Positions 16,561 through 24,752 of a DNA stretch of 64,000 bases are shown in pieces. Both the position numbers and the translations under genes were made by a program. The stretch comes from Candidatus Flexicrinis proximus. Lineage in GTDB: Bacteria; Chloroflexota; Anaerolineae; Aggregatilineales; Phototrophicaceae. Numbering within the stretch: position 1 is the stretch's first letter; each line of letters opens with the position of its first letter. The notes below the pieces were generated by a model. The model ran no database searches. It worked only from the letters and a program-made list of their open reading frames with translations, and was not told the DNA's origin. The stretch spans positions 62,001 to 126,000 of the forward strand of contig JADJQF010000003.1 of NCBI GenBank assembly GCA_016712885.1, in the 5' to 3' direction.

Positions 16561-18276
16561 ATGGCAAGTATTTCTGTTCCAATGCCGGGCGCTCAGGCTG
16601 CGCCCCGTCCAAAACTCAGCGAGTACCTGCGCTGGAGCGTCGATCACAAGATCATCGGCGTTCAATACATCGCCTACGCCCTGATTTTCTTCCTCATCGG
16701 CGGAACGCTGGCCCTGCTGGTTCGCTGGGAACTGCTCACGCCGGCCCAGGACTTCATGGCGAATGGCTCGGCCTACAACGCGCTGTTCACGATGCACGCG
16801 ACCATCATGATTTTCGCGTGGATCATTCCGATGTTCGGCGGCTTCGGCAACTACATTGTGCCGCTACAGCTCGGGGCGAAAGACATGGCCTTCCCCTGGC
16901 TGAATGCGTTTGCCTTCTGGCTTCTGGTTCCAGCCGGAATCCTCCTTCTGCTCGGCTTCTTTGTCGGGCCGGCTGAGGCGGGCTGGACGGCTTATCCGCC
17001 GCTCTCGGTGCTGTTCAGCGGCGACGGCCAGACCCTGTGGGCGATCAGCATCCACATCTTCGGCCTGAGTTCGATCCTCGGCTCGATCAACTTCATAGTC
17101 ACCATCAAGAACATGCGCCCACGCACGATGGGCTGGTTCCAGATGCCGCTGTTCTGCTGGGCAACGCTGGCGACCGCCATCATCGCCGTGCTGGCGACTC
17201 CGTTCCTCGCGGGCGGGTTGACATTGCTCATCCTCGACCGTGTGGCGGGTACCGCGTTCTTTGACCCTTCGCGCGGCGGTGACGTGCTGGTCTGGCAGAA
17301 TGTGTTCTGGTTCTACAGCCACCCCGCGGTCTACATTATGGTCCTGCCGGGCATGGGTATCCTGAGCGAAGTCCTGTCGGTCCACAGTCGCAAGCCGATC
17401 TTCGGCTACCGGATGATCGCGTTCAGCAGCCTGGGCATTGCGCTGGTCGGCTTCACCGTCTGGGCGCATCACATGTTTACCAGTCTGACACCCGAACTGC
17501 GTATCCCGTTCATGGTCACCTCTTATGTGATCGCCATCCCGACCGGCATTAAGATTTTCGGCTGGATCGGTACGTTGTGGGGCGGGAAACTCCGGTTGAA
17601 TGCGGCGCTCTTGTTCGCCATCGGTTTCCTCAGCCAGTTTGTCATCGGCGGCATCACCGGGATGATGCTCGGCTCGATCCCGGTCGATATCCACCTTCAC
17701 GACACGTACTTTGTGGTCAGTCACTTCCACTTCGTGCTGTTTGGCGGGTCAGTCTTTGCGATTTACGCGGGCATTTACCACTGGTGGCCCAAAATCACCG
17801 GCCGCATGATGAACAACCGCGTTGGGGTGATCCATTTCATCATCACGTACATCTCGTTCTTCTTCACGTTTTTCCCGATGCATCTTGCCGGTATGCAGGG
17901 CATGCCGCGCCGCGTGGCGGAATATGCGCCGGAATTCCAGTCGGTCAACGTACTGATCGGCATCAGCGCCTTTGTCCTTGGGTTCAGCACGCTGATCGCC
18001 CTGGGTAACATGATCTGGGCGATCTACTACGGCAAGGTCGCAGGGCCGAACCCCTGGCGCGCCCTCACGCTTGAATGGCAGACCAGTTCGCCCCCGCCCA
18101 GCTACAACTTCAAGGGCAACCCGATTCCGTATGAGGATCCCTACGGCTACGGAACTGAAGCCGCGAATGCGTACCTCGATGCGATGGCCGAGCGCCTGAC
18201 GCCGGCAGCGCAGTTGAAGTCCGGCAAGGCTGGCGGCCCTTCGCTGCCGTCGCCAGAACCGGTTGTCGGGGATTAG
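16561..18276 (+). CDS. ctaD: Cytochrome c oxidase subunit I, type A2
   Basis: A 571-residue catalytic subunit with about 12 membrane spans. Heme and copper ligands are visible: FTMHATIMIF (low-spin heme His), WFYSHPAVYI (CuB His and the cross-linked Tyr), HHMF (two CuB His) and SHFHFVLFG (the two heme His on helix X). Helix VI reads YSHPAVY, not the HPEVY of A1 oxidases; the Glu at the top of the D-channel is missing and the Tyr-Ser pair takes its place, as known for A2-type oxidases such as that of Rhodothermus marinus. AGAGGAAGGG before the ATG is the ribosome site. It reduces O2 to water and pumps protons. Confidence 0.97.
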   Translation: MASISVPMPGAQAAPRPKLSEYLRWSVDHKIIGVQYIAYALIFFLIGGTLALLVRWELLTPAQDFMANGSAYNALFTMHATIMIFAWIIPMFGGFGNYIVPLQLGAKDMAFPWLNAFAFWLLVPAGILLLLGFFVGPAEAGWTAYPPLSVLFSGDGQTLWAISIHIFGLSSILGSINFIVTIKNMRPRTMGWFQMPLFCWATLATAIIAVLATPFLAGGLTLLILDRVAGTAFFDPSRGGDVLVWQNVFWFYSHPAVYIMVLPGMGILSEVLSVHSRKPIFGYRMIAFSSLGIALVGFTVWAHHMFTSLTPELRIPFMVTSYVIAIPTGIKIFGWIGTLWGGKLRLNAALLFAIGFLSQFVIGGITGMMLGSIPVDIHLHDTYFVVSHFHFVLFGGSVFAIYAGIYHWWPKITGRMMNNRVGVIHFIITYISFFFTFFPMHLAGMQGMPRRVAEYAPEFQSVNVLIGISAFVLGFSTLIALGNMIWAIYYGKVAGPNPWRALTLEWQTSSPPPSYNFKGNPIPYEDPYGYGTEAANAYLDAMAERLTPAAQLKSGKAGGPSLPSPEPVVGD

Positions 18277-18318
18277 CCCTGTCCGAGTGAGTTGGCGAGT
18301 TCACACGATCAAACATAG

Positions 18319-18340
18319 GGGCGGCTTGCGGGCCGCCCCG
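18319..18340 (+). other. Hairpin after subunit I
   Basis: GGGGCGGC (18319-18326) pairs with GCCGCCCC (18333-18340) with no T-run. Like the hairpin at 16501 it lies between two cox genes and could protect the subunit I message or cause partial termination. Confidence 0.45.
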
Positions 18341-18356
18341 TCAATGAGAGAAGAAA

Positions 18357-19016
18357 ATGCAGCACCAGGATACAAAGTACCGTGACATGTTCTACAACGA
18401 GATGCCGGACGACGCCGAACATGAGCGTCAGATTCGCCTCAGGAACAAGCGCAACGGTGTCGCGATCTTCCAGGCCGCCTGGATACTCGCGTTTGTGAGC
18501 CTCGCGATCTCCAACCTTATGCTGAGGTCGGGATCAGTCGAATGGCCGCCGCTGGGCGTTCAGAAGCTGAATCCGCTCCTCCCGACGATCGCAACACTCG
18601 GGCTGATTACCAGTGTGTGGCTGGTGCGACGCGGCAACTCCCGAATCTCTGCTGACGACATGTCGCGCTTTTTGGTACAATGGCGCGCGGCGCTGTGGCT
18701 CGGCGCTGCGTTTGTCGCTGTTATGGCGTATGAATGGCTTTCTCTCTCACCGGTTCCCGAAGCGCGCATACTCCTCGCGAACCGGCTTGAAGTGACGGCC
18801 GCGGTGACGCAGTACAACGCCATCTTTCGGGTGATGACCGCCTTTCACGTCGTTCACGCCTTGGCGATTGGCGCGTACATGCTCAATGTGATGCGAGGGG
18901 CGCGGCGCGGTGAAGTCAATGCCGCCGAGTCGTGGCCAGCGGAAGCGGGCGCAAAATTGTGGTATTTTGTGGTCACCGCGTGGATGATTTTCTACGTCGT
19001 GCTGTACTGGATCTAA
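18357..19016 (+). CDS. Membrane protein in oxidase cluster, subunit-III-like
   Basis: A 219-residue protein with a charged N-terminal 35 residues and five predicted spans (about 38-56, 72-90, 107-127, 150-176, 196-218). The fourth span reads FHVVHALAIGAYML, which resembles the FHGLHV-type helix of heme-copper oxidase subunit III. The full subunit III is encoded later at 20161, so this is probably a second, divergent member of the same superfamily. It has no usual acidic lipid-binding motif that I can see. Spacing to the next gene is 16 bases. Confidence 0.6.
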   Translation: MQHQDTKYRDMFYNEMPDDAEHERQIRLRNKRNGVAIFQAAWILAFVSLAISNLMLRSGSVEWPPLGVQKLNPLLPTIATLGLITSVWLVRRGNSRISADDMSRFLVQWRAALWLGAAFVAVMAYEWLSLSPVPEARILLANRLEVTAAVTQYNAIFRVMTAFHVVHALAIGAYMLNVMRGARRGEVNAAESWPAEAGAKLWYFVVTAWMIFYVVLYWI

Positions 19017-19032
19017 CGAGGGGGCGAAGGCT

Positions 19033-20157
19033 ATGGGATATAGCTTAAACCGCGCAGTACCGCTGGCTGTCATCGGGTTTGTCGCGGGCGCGGGGTTTGT
19101 CATCCTCCTGCGTATGCTTCAAAGCATGGATGAGGTCTGGCACCCACAGCTCGGCCTGGTCATCGGCGGGCTGTTTGCAGCGGTGTTTTTCCTGTGGGGT
19201 ATCGGCGCACTGTCGCCTTCTATGGCCGGGCATCACGTCCAGGAGCCGGAAGAAGACGAATTCGGCAACGAGCTTCCGGTTGAAGATCACCACCATGTAG
19301 TAGAAACCCCGGCATCGATCCTCAGCGATCAGATCTGGACGATTGCCTTTTGGACCATGATCCTGTTCATCGGCTTGCTGTTCTTCGCAGCGCTTCCGGG
19401 GGGCTTCGGCTATACCGTGAGCAGTGATGCGGCAGCCAATGCCAACACCAATGGTTTCTTCCCGATCGACACCGGTAACGGCAATACGCTGTATGTCAGC
19501 AAACTCGTTGCGTTTATCGTCTTTGCGGCAATTACCATGGCGTCTTTGTTTGGCGCGGCCTGGCTGATTGCACGGGGCTTCTTCAGCCTCAACCGTGGAA
19601 TCAAGGAAGCAAAAGCCGAGGGGAACCGCCCGCTGGAACCGCTGTTCCAGCCCCTGGGCGCCGGATCAGCGGTCGCAGCGCTTACATCAGGGGAGGGCGC
19701 GCCGCAAATCGCAGCCGCCGTGATTCAGCCTCCTGCGGCTAAGCCGAGCGCGCCGATGCGCCAGTACAGCGGATTCTCTGAATGGGCGCCTGCCGCGCTC
19801 TTCGGCTCAATTGGCTGGATATTCGGTAAGCTCGGGCAGCTTGTCCGCTTTCATCTCAACATGATCTTCGATGAGCCGACCCCCGCGCACAAGCACACCA
19901 CTGCCGAGCGGCTGAAGAGTCTGGTGCTGTTCGTCGTCGTCATCGCCATTCTGCACGTGCTGTTTTACGAAGTCCTGGTCGGTTTAGTTCTGCCCCAGCC
20001 CTATTGGCTCCGCATTGTGGCCTCGTTTGGCAGTGCCGTCATGGTGACACTGCTGATCTTCCGGACCAAGTGGGTGCTGTTTATTATTGGCCGCGTCGCC
20101 CGCTTCTCCGCGTGGATCCTGCGTGCGCTGCCCGAATTTCTATTCCAGAGGGACTAG
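19033..20157 (+). CDS. Unrecognised membrane protein inside the oxidase operon, 374 aa
   Basis: I do not recognise this family. It has two spans near the N-terminus (about 8-27, 37-58), then a soluble acidic stretch rich in His and Glu (DHHHVV at about 85-90), spans at about 102-124 and 156-181, a long linker rich in Ala and Pro (200-245), and two or three C-terminal spans from about 298. The C-terminal RTKWVLFIIGRVARF is strongly basic. It lies 16 bases after one oxidase gene and 3 bases before another, so it is almost certainly made with the oxidase, as an accessory subunit or assembly factor. Confidence 0.7.
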   Translation: MGYSLNRAVPLAVIGFVAGAGFVILLRMLQSMDEVWHPQLGLVIGGLFAAVFFLWGIGALSPSMAGHHVQEPEEDEFGNELPVEDHHHVVETPASILSDQIWTIAFWTMILFIGLLFFAALPGGFGYTVSSDAAANANTNGFFPIDTGNGNTLYVSKLVAFIVFAAITMASLFGAAWLIARGFFSLNRGIKEAKAEGNRPLEPLFQPLGAGSAVAALTSGEGAPQIAAAVIQPPAAKPSAPMRQYSGFSEWAPAALFGSIGWIFGKLGQLVRFHLNMIFDEPTPAHKHTTAERLKSLVLFVVVIAILHVLFYEVLVGLVLPQPYWLRIVASFGSAVMVTLLIFRTKWVLFIIGRVARFSAWILRALPEFLFQRD

Positions 20158-20160
20158 CTG

Positions 20161-20796
20161 ATGAGCGACCTTATCGTCAAAGAGACCCATCTCCCGGCGC
20201 TTCTCCCGCCTGAAGAAGAGGCCGTCCGCAACGACAATTACAAGTTCGCGATGTGGCTCTACCTCGCCAGCGAAGTTGTACTGTTTGCGGTGCTAATCGG
20301 CGGTTACGCCTTGTTCCGCCTCAATGAGCCGGAAGCTGTCCGCAACGTGCATAAGGAAGTGGGCATCGCGCTGGTCTCGCTCAACACTTTCCTTCTGCTG
20401 ACCAGTTCATGGGCGATGGTCATGGGACTGCGCGAAATTCAGCGCGACAACCTGCCTGGAATGCAGCGCTGGTTGGGCATTACGGCAGCGTTGGGGACGG
20501 TGTTTCTGATCCTGCAGTACGTGGAATACAGCGAACTGGCACACCTCGGTATCACACTCGATATCGCCAGCAGCGCGGAAGCCTACAGCGGGTTTGGCAT
20601 GCGCTTCTACGCGCCAACCTTCTTCCACGGCCTGCATGTTGCGGTTGGCGTGTTCTGGTGCCTGCTGGTCATGCGGCGCGGATCGCGCGGTGCCTTCAAC
20701 AGCAAACGTTACACCGGTGTCGAAGTCTTCGGCCTCTACTGGCATTTTGTCGATGTAGTGTGGATTATCCTTTTCACGCTGATTTACCTGATCTGA
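20161..20796 (+). CDS. ctaE: Cytochrome c oxidase subunit III
   Basis: A 211-residue protein with five spans. Typical subunit III motifs are KFAMWLYLASEVVLFAVLIGGY at the first span (shown across about 29-50), YAPTFFHGLHVAVGVFW in the fourth, and YWHFVDVVWIILF in the last. The subunit stabilises the catalytic core and binds lipid. The gene starts 3 bases after the upstream stop and ends 10 bases before the subunit IV gene, so the cluster is a tight operon. Confidence 0.95.
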   Translation: MSDLIVKETHLPALLPPEEEAVRNDNYKFAMWLYLASEVVLFAVLIGGYALFRLNEPEAVRNVHKEVGIALVSLNTFLLLTSSWAMVMGLREIQRDNLPGMQRWLGITAALGTVFLILQYVEYSELAHLGITLDIASSAEAYSGFGMRFYAPTFFHGLHVAVGVFWCLLVMRRGSRGAFNSKRYTGVEVFGLYWHFVDVVWIILFTLIYLI

Positions 20797-20806
20797 GGCC
20801 GGAACG

Positions 20807-21148
20807 ATGAGCGAACACACTCAAAGTCACGATACCCACGAAACCCATGCAGAACACGCCGAAACTACGGTCGTCTTCGGCCGAGAACTGCCGTTTCCGC
20901 TCTACACGGTAGTGTTTCTTGCCCTTGGCATCCTGACCATCGTCGAGGTTCTTCTCGGCAGCATGGAAGGCGGCCTGCGCATTCCGCTCCTGCTGGGACT
21001 GGCCGGTGTAAAGGCTTATCTCGTCGTCTATTTCTATATGCACCTGAAGTCCGACAGCCGGATTTTCGCGCTAGTATTGCTGGTCCCGCTGTTCGTTGCA
21101 CTGGTCTCGATGCTGTTTGTGTTGATCACTCCACACAGCGGCTACTAG
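20807..21148 (+). CDS. Cytochrome c oxidase subunit IV
   Basis: A 113-residue small subunit with a His-rich soluble N-terminus (SHDTHETHAEHAETT) and three short membrane spans at about 32-52, 58-78 and 86-108. The middle reads LAGVKAYLVVYFYMHLK, the signature of bacterial oxidase subunit IV (CtaF/CyoD-like). It completes the I-IV set. The following dehydrogenase gene starts 4 bases later. Confidence 0.92.
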   Translation: MSEHTQSHDTHETHAEHAETTVVFGRELPFPLYTVVFLALGILTIVEVLLGSMEGGLRIPLLLGLAGVKAYLVVYFYMHLKSDSRIFALVLLVPLFVALVSMLFVLITPHSGY

Positions 21149-21152
21149 TGCC

Positions 21153-21908
21153 GTGCAAGTTGATCTGAGGGGGAAGGTCGCGCTCGTTACCGGCTCGGCA
21201 CATCGGGTTGGCAAGTCGATCGCGCTTGAGTTGGCGCGGCACGGCGTCCATATCGTCGTCAACTACAACAACACCGCACAGGATGTGGTCGCGCAGACCG
21301 TGTCCGAAATTCAGAGTCTCGGCGTCGAAGCGCTCCCGGTCAAGGCTGATGTCAGCTCCCCGGATGGCGTCTCGGCGCTTTTTGCGCAGATTGGGGATGC
21401 GATCGGCTCGCTCGACATCCTCGTCAACAACGCCTCGATATTTCCGCTGGGAACAGTCGACCAGACCAGTTACGCGGATTGGCAGAAGACCTTGGATGTT
21501 AACCTCACCGGGCCGTTTCTCTCCACGCAGGCTGCCGCCGCGATGATGCGCCGGAACGACCCCTCAGGTGGCGTGATTGTCAACATCTGTGACGTGGGTA
21601 CACTCCGACCGTGGCCGGAGCGCGCGGCACATGGCGTCAGCAAGTCCGCGCTCTGGATGCTCACACAGACTTCGGCAGTCACCTACGCGCCCGATGCCAT
21701 TCGCGTAAACGCGGTGATGCCCGGTCCGGTGCTCGCGCCGGCAGGGATGTCCGAGGCGCGTTGGGCGAAGATCGGCGAGACACAGTCGCTGCTCGGTCAT
21801 CCAGGCACCCCGCAGGATGTCGCACGGGCCGTAGCCTATCTCTGCCAGGAGGACTTCCTGACGGGCGTCTTGCTGCCTGTTAATGGCGGCGAACACCTGA
21901 AGTGGTAG
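21153..21908 (+). CDS. Short-chain dehydrogenase with His at the usual catalytic Tyr position
   Basis: A 251-residue Rossmann-fold protein starting at GTG. The cofactor motif is TGSAHRVG (13-20) and NNAS (92-95) is the structural motif. The active-site region resembles pteridine reductases (Asp147 in VNICDVG), but the YxxxK motif reads HGVSK: His160 replaces the proton-donating Tyr and Lys164 is kept. It may reduce an unusual substrate or be inactive. The substrate is unknown. It sits 4 bases behind the oxidase operon and may be co-transcribed with it; its stop overlaps the upstream in-frame extension of the next gene. Confidence 0.82.
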   Translation: MQVDLRGKVALVTGSAHRVGKSIALELARHGVHIVVNYNNTAQDVVAQTVSEIQSLGVEALPVKADVSSPDGVSALFAQIGDAIGSLDILVNNASIFPLGTVDQTSYADWQKTLDVNLTGPFLSTQAAAAMMRRNDPSGGVIVNICDVGTLRPWPERAAHGVSKSALWMLTQTSAVTYAPDAIRVNAVMPGPVLAPAGMSEARWAKIGETQSLLGHPGTPQDVARAVAYLCQEDFLTGVLLPVNGGEHLKW

Positions 21909-21952
21909 AGTGGCGAAATACTCCGAACCTCAATGGGGACTCCTTACCAGTC

Positions 21953-23098
21953 ATGCTCCCGCTTGACGGTATCCGAGTCCTCGATCTGACGCGCCTGCTT
22001 CCCGGTGCAGTTGCCACTATGATGCTGGCAGATCTCGGCGCTGACGTGGTCAAAATCGAAGATCCTTTCGGTGGCGACTATTCGCGTTGGATGCAGCCCC
22101 GCATTGGCGAATCCAGCGTGTTCTTCAATGTCAACAATCGCAGCAAGCGCAGCGTCATCCTGAACCTCAAACACGCGGATGGGCCGGCAACCCTTCGCAG
22201 GTTGGCCGCGCGGTGCGATGTGCTGATCGAGAGCTACCGTCCCGCGACATTGAACAAATTCGGCTGCGACTACGACTCGCTTCGCGTAGTCAATCCCAAG
22301 TTAGTGTTCTGCGGGCTGTCTGGCTGGGGGGCCGATGGCCCGCTGGCGCAGCAAGCTGGTCACGACCTGAATTATGTCGCAGTTGGCGGACTGACCGGTG
22401 CGATGCAATTCCCGCAGCCGATGGGCGGTCAGATTGCCGACATGGGTGGTGCCTATATCGCCGTCGCCGGAATTCTGGCAGCGTTGCTCCGGCGCGAAAG
22501 GACCGGCATTGGCGGCTTTGTCGACACCAGCCTTGCCGAGTCGGCTCTGCCGTTCAATATCTACAATTGGACAGAAGCCGCTACCACTGGAATCCAGGCA
22601 GGGCAGGGGCACCTCACTGGCGGTTTGGCCTATTACCGCGTCTATACCGCTCAGGATGGCGTATCCGTTGCGCTGGCGGCGCTGGAAGAGAAATTCTGGC
22701 GCAACTTCTGCGCTGGGGTTGGTCGGCCAGACTGGTTAGGCTTCCACGGTCGGCCAGAGGTCCAGTCAACGCTCCAGTCGGAGCTGTCCGCAATGTTTGC
22801 GACGCGCACTGCCGCCGAATGGGAAGCCCTGCTCGGCTCTGCCGACTGCTGTTTCACTGTCATACCACCCACCTCCGAGGCACACAATAACACGCAGTTC
22901 CAATCGCGCGGACTTTTGGGTCTGACCGCTGATGGCCAGCCGTTTATGCGCTCTCCAATCCGTATTGACGGCGAGTTGCCCGTGCTCGGCGCCGTGCCAG
23001 GATACGGTGAACACACGCGCTCGGTGCTCATCGACTACGGCTTTTCCGCTGAGGAGATCAGCAATTTGATCGAATCGGCTTGCGTTAAGGTCGGGTAA
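21953..23098 (+). CDS. Class III CoA-transferase / acyl-CoA racemase family (CaiB-BaiF)
   Basis: A 381-residue protein of the family that moves CoA between carboxylic acids, or epimerises 2-methylacyl-CoAs. The N-terminal LDGIRVLDLTRLLPG, ADLGADVVKIE and the aspartate nucleophile position Asp163 in QIADMGGAY are all present. The C-terminal part has the HNNTQFQSRGLL motif of the family. The ATG at 21953 (MLPLDGIRV) is preferred to the in-frame GTG-type start at 21902, because the extra 17 residues have no similarity; neither start has a good ribosome site. The substrate is unknown. Confidence 0.85.
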   Translation: MLPLDGIRVLDLTRLLPGAVATMMLADLGADVVKIEDPFGGDYSRWMQPRIGESSVFFNVNNRSKRSVILNLKHADGPATLRRLAARCDVLIESYRPATLNKFGCDYDSLRVVNPKLVFCGLSGWGADGPLAQQAGHDLNYVAVGGLTGAMQFPQPMGGQIADMGGAYIAVAGILAALLRRERTGIGGFVDTSLAESALPFNIYNWTEAATTGIQAGQGHLTGGLAYYRVYTAQDGVSVALAALEEKFWRNFCAGVGRPDWLGFHGRPEVQSTLQSELSAMFATRTAAEWEALLGSADCCFTVIPPTSEAHNNTQFQSRGLLGLTADGQPFMRSPIRIDGELPVLGAVPGYGEHTRSVLIDYGFSAEEISNLIESACVKVG

Positions 23099-23099
23099 G

Positions 23100-23129
23100 T
23101 TGACGCATATCCCCGCAGCAGACTATAAT
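23100..23129 (+). promoter_or_regulatory. Strong sigma-70-type promoter for the DUF4388 gene
   Basis: TTGACG (23100-23105), 18 bases, TATAAT (23124-23129). The -10 box is perfect. It starts a new transcript directly after the CoA-transferase gene. Confidence 0.65.
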
Positions 23130-23192
23130 CTGAGCTAATCCCCGGCGTATTGCAGGATTGCGTCCAACCATAGGCGCAGGCGAGGGTCTACA

Positions 23193-24077
23193 ATGCCCAT
23201 ACAAGGCAATTTGCGTGACTTCAGCACCACCCAGCTCTTGAACCTGATAAATCTCTCGGGGCGCACTGGCGTGCTGAGGGTTTTTGAAGGCGTTCCAACC
23301 GGTGAGAAAGACGCCAATAGCAACGAGAAACTTTCGCCTGGCAAGGAACGTGCTCAAATCCTGTTCCGCACTGGGAAACTTGTGTATGCCATGACTGCCG
23401 GTCAGCTGAATGATCTGATCGCGGTGCTCAAGCAGGGCGGCAAGCTGTCTGAGGCCCAGGCCAAGCTGCTGCGCGAACGCGCAAAAGGCACGGGCGACAA
23501 AGCGCTGGCGATGCGTCTCATCGGGGCAAACTACGTTACGCGCAACGATATCGTGGCCTGCGTTCAGCAGTATATCCTCGACATTGTCTATAATGTCATG
23601 TCGTGGAACAGGGAGCCATTCCGGTTCGAGGAAAACGTCGATATTGACAAAGCCGACCGGATAATGGTCCCGATCGACCTGCAAAACGTGATTATCGAAG
23701 GTGCGCGTCGGCTTAAGCAGCTCGACGAAATCACCAAACACATCGATAATCTCGATTTGTGCCTCAAGTTCCCTGAGAATCCCAAGGAAAAGTACGCGGG
23801 GGTCCACCTCAGTGTCGAAGAGTGGCGGGTGGTCCAGTTTGTGAATCCCAAGAATTCGATCCGGCAGATCGCGCGTGCTAACAACATGAGCGACTCGGAT
23901 ATCCGCAAGATCGTCTATGGGCTCGAACACGCCGGCCTGGTGGAGATTGTTCGCCCCAATACGCCAAAGCCCGTCGCGCCGACGACTCCGTCACAGGATC
24001 GCAGGAAGCTGCAGCAGCAGCCCCCGCAGCGTCAGGTTGTGAACCGCATCATCGAAAAACTGCGCTCACTGGGCTAG
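23193..24077 (+). CDS. DUF4388 (PatA-like N-terminal domain) protein
   Basis: A 294-residue soluble protein. Its N-terminus, MPIQGNLRDFSTTQLLNLI followed by SGRTGVLRV, is the standard opening of DUF4388, found in signalling proteins of Deinococcus, Myxococcus and Chloroflexota. The domain spans about 1-200 (KLVYAMTAGQLNDLIAVL). A winged-helix-like region follows (EEWRVVQFVNPKNSIRQIARANNMSDSDIRKIVYGLEHAGLVEIV across about 208-253). The tail is rich in Gln and Pro. DUF4388 proteins are often coded with MglA-type GTPases, as here (next gene), suggesting a regulatory pair. Output is unknown. Confidence 0.82.
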   Translation: MPIQGNLRDFSTTQLLNLINLSGRTGVLRVFEGVPTGEKDANSNEKLSPGKERAQILFRTGKLVYAMTAGQLNDLIAVLKQGGKLSEAQAKLLRERAKGTGDKALAMRLIGANYVTRNDIVACVQQYILDIVYNVMSWNREPFRFEENVDIDKADRIMVPIDLQNVIIEGARRLKQLDEITKHIDNLDLCLKFPENPKEKYAGVHLSVEEWRVVQFVNPKNSIRQIARANNMSDSDIRKIVYGLEHAGLVEIVRPNTPKPVAPTTPSQDRRKLQQQPPQRQVVNRIIEKLRSLG

Positions 24078-24195
24078 TGGATTGAGTGGGTCTGTATTGT
24101 CAGCGCGCACGGCAGGCGCTACCATCGTAGCTAAGATAGTTCAGGCAAGTTGTTAACTCGGACAGGGTCCCGCACCAAGAAATAACGGAGACGCC

Positions 24196-24729
24196 ATGCA
24201 GACGGTCAAAATGGTCATCACTGGGCCATATAGCTCTGGTAAGACGGAATTTATCCGCTCGATCAGCGAGATCGAAGTCGTCTCGACAGAGCGCGAAGTG
24301 ACGACAGAGGCCGAGCGCCGTGAAAAAGGCGCGACGACCGTAGCGATGGACTTTGGCCGGATCACCGTTGACGATGATCTGGTGCTGTATCTCTTTGGCA
24401 CGCCGGGCCAGCGCCGTTTCGACTTCATGTGGGAAATCCTGGCCGAAGGTATGCTCGGTTTCATCGTAATGGTAGACAGTTCAAAGCCCGAGACCTTCCG
24501 TGAAGCCAAGAGTATCCTTGAGACGTTCCGCGCCTATGCCCCGACCCCGTATGTCGTTGCAGCCAATAAGCAGGACCATCCCGATGCCTGGTCGCCCGAT
24601 GACCTCCGCATCGCGCTGCGGATCGATCCCGAAGTCAAACTGCTCAGCTGCATTGCGCGCGACCGCAAAAGCGTTCGCGATGTGCTGCTGGATCTGCTTT
24701 ATACCATCGTTGAGGGAATGGACGACTAA
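24196..24729 (+). CDS. Small Ras-like GTPase (MglA/CvnD-type)
   Basis: A 177-residue GTP-binding protein. The P-loop GPYSSGKTEF (10-19) holds Lys16; the switch region has KGATTVAMDFG; G3 is LFGTPGQRRF (about 72-81) and G4 is ANKQD. This arrangement, with TPGQ in place of DxxG, is typical of bacterial MglA/CvnD-like GTPases that work with roadblock domains. No roadblock protein is adjacent; the DUF4388 protein at 23193 is the probable partner by position. ACGGAGACGCC before the ATG is the ribosome site. Confidence 0.9.
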   Translation: MQTVKMVITGPYSSGKTEFIRSISEIEVVSTEREVTTEAERREKGATTVAMDFGRITVDDDLVLYLFGTPGQRRFDFMWEILAEGMLGFIVMVDSSKPETFREAKSILETFRAYAPTPYVVAANKQDHPDAWSPDDLRIALRIDPEVKLLSCIARDRKSVRDVLLDLLYTIVEGMDD

Positions 24730-24752
24730 GTCGCCGCCCGAAAGATTCCTTC

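Noticed and set aside
16864..17730. A 288-codon minus-strand frame
   Set aside because: Antisense to cytochrome oxidase subunit I; very charged and without family features.
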